Shown one piece after another: positions 17,339 to 25,405 of a stretch of DNA of 64,000 nt; positions within the stretch are counted from its first letter, which is position 1, and the number at the start of each line of letters is the position of its first letter. The position numbers and the translations under genes are program-made. The stretch is from Campylobacter sp. MIT 97-5078. GTDB taxonomy: Bacteria; Campylobacterota; Campylobacteria; Campylobacterales; Campylobacteraceae. Under the pieces are notes generated by a model, which saw only the letters and a program-made list of their open reading frames with translations, was not told where the DNA came from and made no database searches. The stretch covers positions 1-64,000 of the forward strand of contig NZ_QHLK01000002.1 in the NCBI RefSeq assembly GCF_006864455.1, in the 5' to 3' direction.

Positions 17339-19182
17339 TGCAAGGCTTTCAAGACGATTTTACTTAAGCTTTGGTTAAACTGGGCTGGATTTTCTATACC
17401 CATACCCTCGCTTAGTTTTGCCATAGTTAAAAGAATTTGAGCTATATCAGGAGCGTAAGTTGGGTTATTTTTAAGTTTTTCAAAGATAGCGTGTTTAGGG
17501 TTAAGTTCTAAAATAGGCTTGATATGCTGTTCTTGTCCCATTTGTTTTAAGAGTTGTTGCATAGCAAAATCTGGCTTATTTTTATCATACACTATACAAC
17601 TTGGACTTTCACTCAATCTTGAAGTAGCACGCACATCATCAACCTCATCTTTTAAAAGTTCTTTAAATTGTGCTAAGATAGGTGCAAATTCTTCTTGAGT
17701 TTTTTCATCAAGCGGAGTTTCATCAGTTTGCTGGTTAATCGCTACAAATTTAAGCCCCTCAAACTCAGGCAAACTTGGTGCGATGATAGTATCAATCTCA
17801 TCATCAAGCAAGAGCACTTCTATATCTTTGCTTTTGTAGCTTTCAAGCAAAGGCGAGCTTTTTAGCAAGCTTTCATTTGTCCCACAAATATAAAAAATTT
17901 CTTTTTGATCAGCTTTTAAGCGACTTTTATATGATTCAAGACTAGTTAGTCCTTCAGCCTTTGTGCTTTTAAAAAGCATAAGCTTGATTAAATTTTCTTT
18001 ATCATTGCCAAAGCCATAAAGCCCTTCTTTAAGCACTTTGCCAAAGGTAGTAAAAAATTCTTTGTATTTTGCTTCATCTTTTGTTTTAAGCTTGGCTAGC
18101 TCGCTTAAAATTTTCTTTACGCTTGCTTCTTGCACGGCTTTTAAGATCACATTTTCTTGTAGAATTTCTCTGCTTACATTAAGTGGTAAATCCTCAACAT
18201 CAATAATTCCACGCACAAAACGCAAATAGCTAGGCAAAAGCTCTTTATCATCATCACTGATAAAGACGCGTTTAACATAAAGCTTAAGTCCGCTTTGATA
18301 ATCTACTCTGTAAAGATCAAAAGGAGCTGTGCTTGGTATGTAAAAAAGGGTATTATACTCAAATTTACCCTCGCTTTTGGTGTGGATATGAAGCAGCGGT
18401 TTTTGACTATCATGAAAGGTTTGTTCGTAAAATTTCTCATAATCCTCAGCTTTTAAATTCGCTTTATTTTGCCTCCAAAGAGCGTTTGCGGTGTTAATTT
18501 GCACTATTTTTAGCTCTTTTTTTGGTTCTGGGCGAGGCTCTTGCTTTTGTTCTTCTTCGCTAAGTGGGATAAATTCTTCTTTTTCCATGAAAATTGGAAA
18601 TTGAATGTGGTTTGAGTATTTTGCGATAATAGTTTCTATGCGGTAAGGGTTTAAAAACTCATCATCATTTAAAAAAAGTGTGATTGCTGTGCCTTGATCT
18701 TCTTTGTTTGCTTCTTCTATTTCATAGCCTTCAGCTGTGCCTGTCCAAAGATAAGCCTTTTCATCAAGGGCTTTTTTGCTTAGAACTTCGATTTTATTTG
18801 CCACCATAAAGGCTGAGTAAAAGCCGACGCCAAATTGTCCTATGAGTTGGCTGTCTTTTTTAGCATCTCCGCTTAAATTCGCCAAAAAGCTTTTAGTGCC
18901 ACTTTTTGCTATGGTGCCAAGATGATTGATAAGATCGTCTTTATCCATGCCTATGCCATTATCGCTTATGGTTAAAGTTTTAGCTTCATTGTTAAATTTA
19001 ATGTCTATACGAGCTGTGAATTTTAAGTTTTTGTATTCATCATCGCTTACGCTGAGATAAGTAAGCTTGTCAAGGGCATCGCTTGCATTTGATACAAGTT
19101 CTCTTAAAAAAATTTCTTTGTTTGAATATAAAGAGTGAATCATAAGCTGTAAAAGCTGATTTACTTCAGTTTGAAACTGCAT
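17335..19182 (-). CDS. htpG: Hsp90-family chaperone HtpG
   Basis: 615 residues, close to the usual ~620. The N-terminal GHKL ATPase motifs are NASDALDKL (about residues 33-41), DNGIGM and GQFGVGFYSAFMV. The middle domain has the conserved Arg in LNVSREILQEN. The ATG at 19182 follows AACAAGGAGAAAAA. It is the first gene of a coupled operon with the rhodanese and the membrane protein. In C. jejuni crcB lies between plsC and htpG; here a 5.5-kb accessory island lies there instead. Confidence 0.97.
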   Translation of the reverse strand: MQFQTEVNQLLQLMIHSLYSNKEIFLRELVSNASDALDKLTYLSVSDDEYKNLKFTARIDIKFNNEAKTLTISDNGIGMDKDDLINHLGTIAKSGTKSFLANLSGDAKKDSQLIGQFGVGFYSAFMVANKIEVLSKKALDEKAYLWTGTAEGYEIEEANKEDQGTAITLFLNDDEFLNPYRIETIIAKYSNHIQFPIFMEKEEFIPLSEEEQKQEPRPEPKKELKIVQINTANALWRQNKANLKAEDYEKFYEQTFHDSQKPLLHIHTKSEGKFEYNTLFYIPSTAPFDLYRVDYQSGLKLYVKRVFISDDDKELLPSYLRFVRGIIDVEDLPLNVSREILQENVILKAVQEASVKKILSELAKLKTKDEAKYKEFFTTFGKVLKEGLYGFGNDKENLIKLMLFKSTKAEGLTSLESYKSRLKADQKEIFYICGTNESLLKSSPLLESYKSKDIEVLLLDDEIDTIIAPSLPEFEGLKFVAINQQTDETPLDEKTQEEFAPILAQFKELLKDEVDDVRATSRLSESPSCIVYDKNKPDFAMQQLLKQMGQEQHIKPILELNPKHAIFEKLKNNPTYAPDIAQILLTMAKLSEGMGIENPAQFNQSLSKIVLKALQ

Positions 19183-19279
19183 TTTTTCTCCTTGTTTTGC
19201 TGAATTTAAAGGCTGATTGTATAATAAAAATTTAAATATTTTGCTAACATAGTTTTTTACTCTTTTTGATCAAAAGCTA

Positions 19280-19615
19280 AAAGAAAAATGTTTTTTGCCG
19301 ATTTGCTTGCCAGGAAATTGAAGACAAGGCAAAGGATATGGATTTTTCAAGGCTTAATGCGAGCTTAAGAAATTCTATAGAAAGAATGAAAGGAAATTTT
19401 GATAGTATTGTTATTGATACAGGTAGAAAGGCTTGTTACACAGGGAAAAAGTATTAAAGAATTTTGTGCTATACAAAAGAAAAGATGATAATAAATTTGT
19501 AGCCTTTGAAGTTAAAAACTTCAAAGACATACAAAGCCTTGAAAACTTAAAGACAAAGCTGAAGAGCTTGTTTATTTAGATAAAGCTAGAGTTTTAAAAG
19601 CTAAAGAGGCTTAAA
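19280..19615 (+). pseudogene. Degenerate coding remnant, unidentified
   Basis: Short stretches of good coding character appear in different frames. One reads RLNASLRNSIERMKGNFDSI and ends in a stop near 19458. Another reads FEVKNFKDIQSLENLK, and a third reads EELVYLDKARVLKAKEA with a stop at 19612-19614. No start joins them, so at least two frameshifts have occurred. I do not recognise the parent; a phage or mobile-element origin is possible but not shown. Confidence 0.45.
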
Positions 19616-19678
19616 AATATAAAACTCTTTTTACTTGATTGTATTATAATATCATTTTAAATCAAAGTTTTAATATTC

Positions 19679-20878
19679 TTAAGCTCTTATATCTATACCC
19701 TTTATATTATTTAAACCCATTTGAGAAATAATCTTTCTAAAATTATCATTACTTGTATTATCATCACTTGTTTTCATACCAAAAAGAATTTTTAACTCTT
19801 CACTTGTGCTAAATTTATCTTCTAAGAGTTTTTTTAAAAATTCACTTCTTATATTGTCATCTTTATAAGTTTCTTTGTTTTTACTTTCACCTTGTATGGG
19901 TTTGAAAGGTTTTGTTTCTTGGGCTTGTTGGGTTTGACTATTCTCTTGGGTTGTTTGTGGAATTTGATTTGCCATTTCTTTTTTTATATTTTCTTCGTTT
20001 TGTTTTCTAAAATCCTCAGTATATTGAGTTTGCTTAGCTTGAAGCTCAAGCCATTTTTCTTTAAATTGTTCAACGCTAAGATTTGAATTAAGCAAGGCTC
20101 TTGTTTGAGGAGTTTCAGGAATCAAATCACCCATATCGATGTCAAAAAGGGGATTTTGCTTGATAAAACTACGCAACTCTTCGGCTATTTTATCCCCACT
20201 TGCACCCATAATTTTTCCTGCTATACTCGTTTCTCCAACTATACCTAAATTTGCTTCAATGAAAAACTGCACTAAAAGCTCACCCTTGTTGATAGTGCCG
20301 TCTTTATTTGTCTTAAAAGCACTTGCAAAGTCAAGTTTGGTAAAGTCTTTTGACGAAATAGGATCGTTTGCAAAAAAAAGAGAGGTCTGAAAAACGCCTC
20401 TTTGAAGCTGTTTTTTTCCAGAGGTTCTTTGCCGCACATCACTTTGGTATTCGTCCAAGTTATATATCTTATGAAGCTTAAATTTTCCATTATCAAAGCT
20501 ATAATCAAACGCCGCAGGTAAGTTTAAAAAGTCCTCTTCACTTATGCTTTGTTTGGCATTAATTCCAATGAAAACTTGCTCAAAAGCCTGATAAGCTTTT
20601 TCTAAAGTCCTAGCCAAATCAAAGCTTGAAAAAGGAGCTAAATGATAATTTGAAATTTTATCAAAATATTTTGTAATGTCGCTATGAATCCTATAATCCT
20701 TTGGCAATCCTGCAGCCTCATTAAAATCACTTGTAAAAAAGCCCTCTTTATCTACTCCATAACCTAAGACTTGGCCTACTACTTCGCTTTCATTTTTAGC
20801 TTTGTTTTCAAAATACAAACCTTTTTCCTGTTTTAAACTAGAATATGTATTAGATAAAAAACTATTATCAATTCTCAT
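19679..20878 (-). CDS. Probable flagellar-secreted protein (Cj0814-like family)
   Basis: A 399-residue protein with no signal peptide or membrane helix. It is polar, with a Gln/Thr-rich linker around residues 300-330 and a charged C-terminus. The segment VLGYGVDKEGFFTSDFNEAA (about residues 37-56) is, as I remember, typical of the Campylobacter family annotated 'Cj0814 family flagellar-dependent secreted protein'. If so it leaves through the flagellar export apparatus. Its ATG lies 6 bases after the end of the signal-peptide protein at 20885, so they may share a transcript. The family call is from memory and moderate. Confidence 0.5.
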   Translation of the reverse strand: MRIDNSFLSNTYSSLKQEKGLYFENKAKNESEVVGQVLGYGVDKEGFFTSDFNEAAGLPKDYRIHSDITKYFDKISNYHLAPFSSFDLARTLEKAYQAFEQVFIGINAKQSISEEDFLNLPAAFDYSFDNGKFKLHKIYNLDEYQSDVRQRTSGKKQLQRGVFQTSLFFANDPISSKDFTKLDFASAFKTNKDGTINKGELLVQFFIEANLGIVGETSIAGKIMGASGDKIAEELRSFIKQNPLFDIDMGDLIPETPQTRALLNSNLSVEQFKEKWLELQAKQTQYTEDFRKQNEENIKKEMANQIPQTTQENSQTQQAQETKPFKPIQGESKNKETYKDDNIRSEFLKKLLEDKFSTSEELKILFGMKTSDDNTSNDNFRKIISQMGLNNIKGIDIRA

Positions 20879-20884
20879 TAATTT

Positions 20885-21517
20885 TTACCTATATTGATTT
20901 TTTAGCATACTTTCTAAAAGACCTTGGTAATTAGCTCTTAAATCCTTAACAACAAAATTTGTTTCTAAAACATTTATTGGCAGTCTTGAAAAAGCTCCTA
21001 CTTGCCTATTTACTACCCCAGCCCCATAAGAAAATATCATCTCCTTGCCACTTCTTGTGTAAATATATCGTGCTTTAACAGTAAAAGCTATTGAATTGAG
21101 AACAGGATCGCCAACTAAAGCCATAAGTTCTCTTAATCTTTGTATGTTTTGTCCATATTGTGTTCTAGTGTCATTAAACATATAGCAATGAGTTACACCA
21201 GCTGAACAAACGCCACTTCTATTTAATACAAAATTGCCATTTCTGTCATAAGTGATTTCACTGCCTTGGTCTATACCATAATCCAAGGCGTTTATTTGCA
21301 AAACAGCATAAGCAGCTATTTCCATATTGTCTATTTGTTTGGAATAAGCTATATACCCACCCTTAACCTCTTTCATTTCATCAAGGCTAAGAACTTTAAC
21401 ACCTTTAGAGTTATCACTTAAGGCACCTTGAGTAACTTTAGCTAAAAAATCATCTGCTAAAGCTGAACTTACAAACAAAGAACCTAATGCTACAAGGCTA
21501 AGAATTTTCTTTAACAT
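20885..21517 (-). CDS. Secreted protein with Sec signal plus double-glycine leader
   Basis: 210 residues. Residues 1-21 form a Sec signal (MLKKILSLVALGSL..., cleavage after SALA). Residues 22-54 are a pro-segment ending LSLDEMKEVKGG, matching the double-glycine leader pattern LSxxELxxIxGG of class II bacteriocins cut by C39 peptidases, with GG at 53-54. The 156-residue remainder is soluble and has a CX6C pair (Cys104, Cys111). A second gene at 22987 has the same leader. GG leaders normally go straight to an ABC exporter; here a Sec signal precedes it, suggesting trimming in the periplasm. The function of the mature part is unknown. The ATG follows AAAAAGGATAACTT. Confidence 0.8.
   Translation of the reverse strand: MLKKILSLVALGSLFVSSALADDFLAKVTQGALSDNSKGVKVLSLDEMKEVKGGYIAYSKQIDNMEIAAYAVLQINALDYGIDQGSEITYDRNGNFVLNRSGVCSAGVTHCYMFNDTRTQYGQNIQRLRELMALVGDPVLNSIAFTVKARYIYTRSGKEMIFSYGAGVVNRQVGAFSRLPINVLETNFVVKDLRANYQGLLESMLKNQYR
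21357..21418. repeat. 62-bp leader repeat, copy 1
   Basis: 62 bases encoding the double-glycine pro-segment (reverse strand) match 23141-23202 at 61 of 62 positions by eye. Flanking sequence, including the region for the mature protein, is not similar. Confidence 0.9.
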
Positions 21518-21664
21518 AAGTTATCCTTTTTTGAGTAACTTTTAATTAAATATCGTCAATTCTAACAATTTTTTTAAAGTAAAGTCAAATTTTGATTTTA
21601 AAAATTTGGAACATTCATTGTTTTTATGGAAATTGTTACAAAATATTTTAAAGGCAGTAATAAG

Positions 21665-21889
21665 ATGAAAAGAAGTTTCTTAGCATTTATAGTTTTAATC
21701 ACTTGTGTTTTTGCTAGCGATGAGTTAAATATAGACAATTTGTTTAAAAAGCAAATAGGCTTAAGAAGCATTACTAGCTTTTCATTTAGCATTAATGCAG
21801 ATACTGCCATTTCTGTAAGTGCTGATTTTGGAGGAAGTTCTGCTGCACCTGATAGCGTGTTTGGTTTGAGTTTGTGGAGGAAGTTTTAA
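21665..21889 (+). CDS. Small secreted protein, unknown, possibly internally deleted
   Basis: The start chosen is ATG 21665 (MKRSFLAF), with AAAGG 10 bases upstream; the earlier ATG at 21626 lacks one. The 74 residues begin with a clear signal peptide (SFLAFIVLITCVFA, cut before SDELN). The mature part includes LFKKQIGLRSITSFSFS, then a small-residue stretch, and ends FGLSLWRKF. It looks like the two ends of a longer secreted or outer-membrane protein joined by an in-frame deletion, but I do not recognise a parent. It is oriented opposite to its neighbours within the decayed island. Confidence 0.5.
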   Translation: MKRSFLAFIVLITCVFASDELNIDNLFKKQIGLRSITSFSFSINADTAISVSADFGGSSAAPDSVFGLSLWRKF

Positions 21890-21937
21890 AGCTTTAAGCA
21901 AAAGAGTTCATTCTTTTGCTTAGGGGATTTTAGGGTT

Positions 21938-22900
21938 TTACACTCTCTTATCAATACTTAAATTAGTTTTTATATTATCTTTTATGCTTGAAGCTAAATC
22001 TAGCATATCATCATTTTGCCTAAGCTCTTGTGATTTTAGAGCTTCTTTTTGGTTTTTACTAAGCTTTGAAATATCAACTGTATTTACAGCAAGATAATCT
22101 TGCTGTAATGCTTTTTCAAGTTCGTTGTTTTCAAGTATTTGTTCTGCTTTGTCTTGGTTTTCTTTTTCTTTTTTGAGGTATTCGATAAGTTCTTCAGGGG
22201 AGGGTAAATCAAGAGCAGAAGGTGTTTTAGCTAAAGGGTTTGTATCTTCTTTTTTTTCTACAACTTTTTTAATATCAGAGATTGTTTGCCCTATGCTTTC
22301 TAATTCACTAAGTTTTAATACCCCATCCATATTTGCATCTTTTTGTATAGTGTTATTAAGCTCATTTTCTATGGAATTATTACTTTTAGTAGTAGAACCT
22401 TTTTCGTATGAATACACACCTTTTGCAGTTATTTTAACCACATTAGAATCTTTTTTTCTTATGCAATATCTTACATCACTTCCATAATTTGAAAGAGTTT
22501 CTTTTCTTTCATTTTCATTTAAAAAACCATCTTGATTATAATCAGCTTTTAAATAGCCTCTTTGATAAGCTATATCGCCAAACCAGCCAGATACAAAATC
22601 CCCCGCTTCTCCTTTTAAAACAAGATGACCATTTTCGTCTTTGCTAAAATCATTAGAGCTGAATTTTGATTGAAGTTTGTTTAAATTCTCATCACTGATT
22701 TTAAGGGTAATATTTTGTCCGCTAATTTTATCTGTAAATGAAATTTGGTTTGTTAAATTAGGTGAGCTTGAAGAATCATTGCTAACCTTAATAGGAGTTT
22801 GATAAGTGTTTCTGCTTATATTGCCCTTTAAAGCTGTATAAACTATGCTTGAACGCAATTCATCAATATTAATAAATTGCGTATTATTAAAGGTTATCAT
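21938..22900 (-). CDS. Hypothetical EF-hand-type calcium-binding protein
   Basis: 320 residues with no signal peptide or membrane helix. Two loops fit the EF-hand pattern DxNxDGxLxxxE: DYNQDGFLNENE (about residues 120-131) and DANMDGVLKLSE (about 189-200). The rest is polar and helical, rich in Asn/Lys/Glu, with a Lys/Glu-rich segment near residue 240. Lack of a signal peptide and the nearby flagellar-secreted-type protein hint at export by another route, which is inference. No neighbour overlaps it. I do not recognise the family name. Confidence 0.6.
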   Translation of the reverse strand: MITFNNTQFINIDELRSSIVYTALKGNISRNTYQTPIKVSNDSSSSPNLTNQISFTDKISGQNITLKISDENLNKLQSKFSSNDFSKDENGHLVLKGEAGDFVSGWFGDIAYQRGYLKADYNQDGFLNENERKETLSNYGSDVRYCIRKKDSNVVKITAKGVYSYEKGSTTKSNNSIENELNNTIQKDANMDGVLKLSELESIGQTISDIKKVVEKKEDTNPLAKTPSALDLPSPEELIEYLKKEKENQDKAEQILENNELEKALQQDYLAVNTVDISKLSKNQKEALKSQELRQNDDMLDLASSIKDNIKTNLSIDKRV

Positions 22901-22986
22901 TTTTACACCTTTAAAATAATATACTTTTCTGCCTTTTATTATAGAAAATCGGCAGAAAATTAAAAAGGTTTATACACCCACATTAA

Positions 22987-23290
22987 TTAAAATCCACAAC
23001 CAATGCTATAAGTTGAACACATAAAAGCATTTGAAAGTATTGCTTGCTTGCTTCCTGGATTTTTATTTGCATTGATATTGTTTCTAATTGGCATTTCAAT
23101 AAATGTATAAGCCTGCCAATTTACACTACCAATTTTCCATCCACCCTTAACCTCTTTCATCTCATCAAGGCTAAGAACTTTAACACCTTTAGAGTTATCA
23201 CTCACTGCACCTTTTGTTACAAGAGCAAGAACATCAACATCTTGTGCATTTAATGCACCAACAAGCCCAAAAGTAAGAGCTAAACTTAAA
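22987..23290 (-). pseudogene. 5'-truncated second double-glycine-leader protein
   Basis: Reading leftward from about 23290, the frame gives the end of a signal peptide (LTFGLVGALNAQ), then a pro-segment ending LSLDEMKEVKGG and about 50 residues of product ending CSTYSIGCGF, with a CX6C pair like its paralogue at 20885. No ATG, GTG or TTG precedes the signal remnant before a stop, so the start has been lost; a GTG at 23205 would skip the signal and is unlikely to be real. It joins head to head with the peptidase fragment at 23291. Confidence 0.75.
23141..23202. repeat. 62-bp leader repeat, copy 2
   Basis: Differs from 21357-21418 at one base; encodes the same double-glycine pro-segment. Confidence 0.9.
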
Positions 23291-23452
23291 TTATTGCAAG
23301 TTCTTGATCCAAGTCACGGAGAATATATAAGTTCTAAAAGAGAGTTTTTTAGTGTATGGGATAAAGACAATAAAGGAGGATATGCTTTAATCATAGCCCC
23401 TAAAAAAGAATTAAAAGTTTTTACTCTTAATCTCCCTAAAAGGTCGATATGA
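23291..23452 (+). pseudogene. C-terminal remnant of a probable C39 double-glycine peptidase
   Basis: The open frame reads QVLDPSHGEYISS, then FFSVWDKDNKGGYALIIAPKK, and stops at 23452. The pattern DPs.G..is..eF...W......aLii.p is how C39 peptidase domains end, with the Asp of DPS being the third catalytic residue. The parts that would hold the catalytic Cys and His are missing, and the frame has no start. C39 enzymes cut after Gly-Gly, the very motif in the neighbouring leaders. The identification is by motif, without an alignment. Confidence 0.6.
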
Positions 23453-23549
23453 TCGTTTAAGTTAGAGCTTTTTAGAAGATTTAAGCTTTGTGTAAGAAAA
23501 TTTATGTTTTAATCTAGCTTTTTAAATCATTTATAAATTAGGAGTTTTT

Positions 23550-24528
23550 ATGGATTTAAGCACACTGGGGGGGGGGCATTAGTAAGAAAAATTTAGCTTA
23601 TGAACTTGGGCTTATTTTGCTTAAAAATCCTTTTTCTTTTATCCAAATTTCAAAAATCTTAAACTCATATAAAAATTTTAGCAATCAAAATCCTCTTTAT
23701 AGTTCAAATTTAAAAGATGAGCTTGCCATAGAACTTGGGGAAGTGTTCTTAAGGAAGTATAAAAAAGTTTTTTACTATGGTTATTTGGAGTTTTTGTTCT
23801 TTTATTATTTTAAAATTAAAAATAAGTATAGAAAAAAAGTTCTTTTCTTCAAAGATTTTAAACAAAGCTTAAGAGCTTTTGCTGATCCAAAAGGCTTTTA
23901 TATGCTTGATTTTATGCTTGAAAGTGCTTGTGTTCCTCGTCATTATTATGATATTTTTTATAAAATTCCTTATCTAACTCAAAGTACGGGTAAAAAAATG
24001 GTTTGTATTGATTGTGGGGCTCATAAAGGTGCAATTAGTGATATTTTCCTTCATACATCAGCTTTAGTGTATGCTTTTGAGCCAAATATTTATTTGCACG
24101 CTTTCTTAAAGCATAAATATCAAGGTGTTAAAGATATGCAACTTTATCAAAAAGCTGTTTCAAATGGAAATTATATAACCGAATTTAGGGATAATGATAG
24201 CCTTGTTAGCGATGGTAGCACTATAGTCAAGGACTTAGCTTGGGGTGGAACTAGTGGATATAAGGTGGAAGTGATCGACTTGATAGAATTTATAAAGCAA
24301 GAGCTTTTAAGCAAGTATGAGCGAATTTATTTTTTAAAGCTTGATGTTGAGGGAGCTGAGTTTGATATTATGGATAAACTTTTAAAGCACAAATTGCATG
24401 AAAAGATTGATTTTATAGCTTGTGAAACACATGAAAGGGGCTTTGAAGATGGAGTGCAAAAGATGCAAAAGCTTAAGACTCTTATAGCTCAAAGTGGAGC
24501 AAAAAATATCGCTCTTGATTGGATTTAA
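23550..24528 (+). pseudogene. Phase-variable FkbM-family methyltransferase, currently OFF
   Basis: The ATG at 23550 follows TTAGGAGTTTTT. It encodes MDLSTLGGG, and the frame then stops straight after the G10 tract (23567-23576). With 9 G (or 12) it continues GGGISKKNLAYELGLILLKN and runs to 24528, about 325 residues. Later motifs MVCIDCGAHKGAISDIF, VYAFEPN and FLKLDVEGAEFDIM are classic FkbM methyltransferase signatures. FkbM enzymes methylate sugar hydroxyls in Campylobacter surface glycans. It stands apart from the two capsule clusters, with decayed sequence on its left. Confidence 0.85.
23567..23576 (+). repeat. G10 contingency tract in FkbM gene
   Basis: Ten G, seven codons after the start. 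9 or 12 would switch the gene ON. Confidence 0.95.
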
Positions 24529-24697
24529 GACTTGATTTTATAGAAGCTCGGTTTTAAAAATATCCTAACTAGGGAAGTTGGCTTTTAAATTTGGCTTTGG
24601 GTTTTTTGTATTTTACCTTGCTTGATTTTAAATCTAAGTCAATTTTTTGCTAACTAGGTCTAATTTTGGTGTGTTTTATCAAATTAGATTTTTTGAT

Positions 24698-25405
24698 TTA
24701 ATCTTCAGTTTTTATTTTTGATCTTTGTATATCTAAAAGTTCTTGCATTTTTTTTCTGGTGTTTTCAAGCCATTTTGCCTCGCTCGTATCTACGCAAGGT
24801 AGGGCGACGAGCTTGAGTGTGCCACTGCCTAAGGTAAAAGCTTTGCTATCAAGGATTAAGGCTGAATCAACGATGAGTATGGGCTGAACTTTTAAGTTTA
24901 GTTTTTCAGTTAGCGCTTTTGCTCCACTTTGAAATTTAAGCATTTTTGGCGTCTTTGAGCGAGTGCCTTCTGGGAAAATAGCCAAAACACGATTTTCGTT
25001 CAGTCTTTCTTTTGCTTCTTTTAAGATACGCACTAAATCTCTTGGATTTTTTCTATCTATGCAAAGAAGTTTTGGTTTTTTCATTGCAATTTTAAAGATA
25101 GGAAGCTCACCAAGTTCTTTTTTGGCGATCCAACACAAATTTCTTGGATATAAAGCTTCAAGAGCGATAATATCAAGCATTGATTGATGATTCATAAGTA
25201 TCATTTGAACATTTGGATCAAATTCGCCTTCCAACTCATAATCAAAGTTAAAAATCTTAGCTTGAAGCTTTGCCCAATTCTTACGAATACGCCAAATTTT
25301 ATCTTGCGAAGAAGTGGTATAAAAGCAGATAAATACCACTAAAACGCTTATTATGAAAAAAAACAAATACAAAAAAGCTTTAATTCTCTTGTAAATCTTT
25401 TTCAT
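24698..25405 (-). CDS. plsC: 1-acyl-sn-glycerol-3-phosphate acyltransferase
   Basis: 235 residues. An N-terminal membrane helix (AFLYLFFFIISVLVVFICF) is followed by the acyltransferase boxes NHQSMLDI (the HX4D catalytic motif) and IFPEGTRS (acyl acceptor binding). It makes phosphatidic acid from lysophosphatidic acid at the inner membrane. It overlaps the periplasmic SH3 protein gene by 26 bases. The same order is found in C. jejuni (Cj0515-Cj0516). Confidence 0.93.
   Translation of the reverse strand: MKKIYKRIKAFLYLFFFIISVLVVFICFYTTSSQDKIWRIRKNWAKLQAKIFNFDYELEGEFDPNVQMILMNHQSMLDIIALEALYPRNLCWIAKKELGELPIFKIAMKKPKLLCIDRKNPRDLVRILKEAKERLNENRVLAIFPEGTRSKTPKMLKFQSGAKALTEKLNLKVQPILIVDSALILDSKAFTLGSGTLKLVALPCVDTSEAKWLENTRKKMQELLDIQRSKIKTED

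Noticed and set aside
19280-19615. An intact phage or ParA-like gene
   Set aside because: Frames break at least twice, no start is present, and similarity is too weak to name.
22987-23205. A complete 72-residue protein starting at GTG 23205
   Set aside because: It would begin inside the pro-segment; the frame continues upstream through a signal-peptide remnant, so it is a truncated gene.
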